A stretch of DNA of 64,000 nucleotides from Streptomyces sp. NRRL F-5135 (GTDB lineage Bacteria; Actinomycetota; Actinomycetes; Streptomycetales; Streptomycetaceae), in assembly GCF_000719775.1 (NCBI RefSeq), contig NZ_JOHR01000006.1, positions 424,112-488,111 of the forward strand. Direction: 5' to 3'. Both the position numbers and the translations under genes were made by a program. Under the pieces are notes generated by a model, which saw nothing but the letters and a program-made list of their open reading frames with translations, made no database searches and had not been told where the DNA came from. Of this stretch, positions 63,915 through 64,000 are shown piece after piece (the first letter of the stretch is position 1; every line of letters starts with the position of its first letter).

Positions 63915-64000
63915 GTTCGGCGGCGTCCTACTCTCCCACAGGGTCCCCCCTGCAGTACCATCGGCGCTGAAAGGCTTAGCTTCCGGGTTCGGAATGTAAC
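63915..64000 (-). rRNA. rrf: 5S ribosomal RNA, 3' part (5' end outside window)
   Basis: Minus-strand sequence includes ACATTCCGAACCCGGAAGCT, then GCGCCGATGGTACTGC, GGGAGAGTAGGACGCCGCC, the standard actinobacterial 5S from loop B helix to the 3' end. About 86 of 120 nt are present. It marks the distal end of an rRNA operon transcribed leftward into the window. Confidence 0.95.

Overview
The window is a stretch of high-GC actinobacterial chromosome, almost certainly Streptomyces. Codons end in G/C, GTG starts and GGAGG ribosome sites are common, and the gene order hflX - M1 peptidase - rsh - dapF - miaA - miaB ... gluR/gluK - gluABCD - recX-recA ... lhr - nei - dps - clgR - cinA - pgsA - rimO - rodZ-like - ftsK - osaB/osaA/osaC is, from memory, that of the core region around SCO5743-SCO5797 of S. 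coelicolor. No mobile element, phage gene or CRISPR array was seen.

Layout. 1-160 is the tail of an unidentified protein. 303-11733 is a mostly leftward housekeeping block: GTPase HflX, a secreted M1 metallopeptidase with a Pro/Lys-rich tail, a long (p)ppGpp enzyme (RshA type), DapF, a small membrane protein, MiaA, a dioxygenase-fold protein and MiaB, with a small rightward MT0933-type antitoxin-like gene inside. A Tat-exported beta-carbonic anhydrase follows, then a divergent GH95/GH97 glycosidase pair (12812-17864) sharing a control region with a repeated 13-bp motif. Next is the glutamate-uptake region (18147-25254): an orphan TAXI-type binding protein, the GluK/GluR two-component system, and the ABC transporter gluABCD. 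Between gluR and gluA lies a seven-copy 13-bp tandem repeat.

25460-28291 holds an FAD monooxygenase carrying a TTA codon, a Cys-rich leader peptide, cysteine dioxygenase and a rhodanese; the last three form a cysteine-responsive sulfur unit. recX/recA with a LexA box follow. The block 30563-37819 (FG-GAP repeat protein, an SDR lacking its catalytic Tyr, a NarL-type two-component system, a divergent cytochrome bd pair) looks like an accessory insertion between conserved recA and the AI-2E-type permease.

39263-45298 holds a DUF3046 protein, the giant helicase Lhr, an Nei-type glycosylase and a small membrane protein. 45843-53975 is a leftward block: Dps ferritin, ClgR, CinA amidohydrolase, PgsA, RimO, a RodZ-like protein and FtsK. 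54076-63606 is the osmotic-stress signalling locus osaB, osaA (ten near-identical 92-residue HAMP units) and osaC (kinase-PAS-GAF-phosphatase). The window closes with tRNA-Thr(GGT) and the 3' part of a 5S rRNA, both leftward, marking the end of an rRNA operon.

Nothing here is clearly a wholly new system. The observations most worth following are the orphan TAXI protein beside a glutamate-sensing kinase together with the 13-bp repeat array in front of gluR; the SDR with His in place of the catalytic Tyr; the divergent cytochrome bd behind a two-component system with 32-bp-spaced direct repeats; and the GH95/GH97 shared operator motif.
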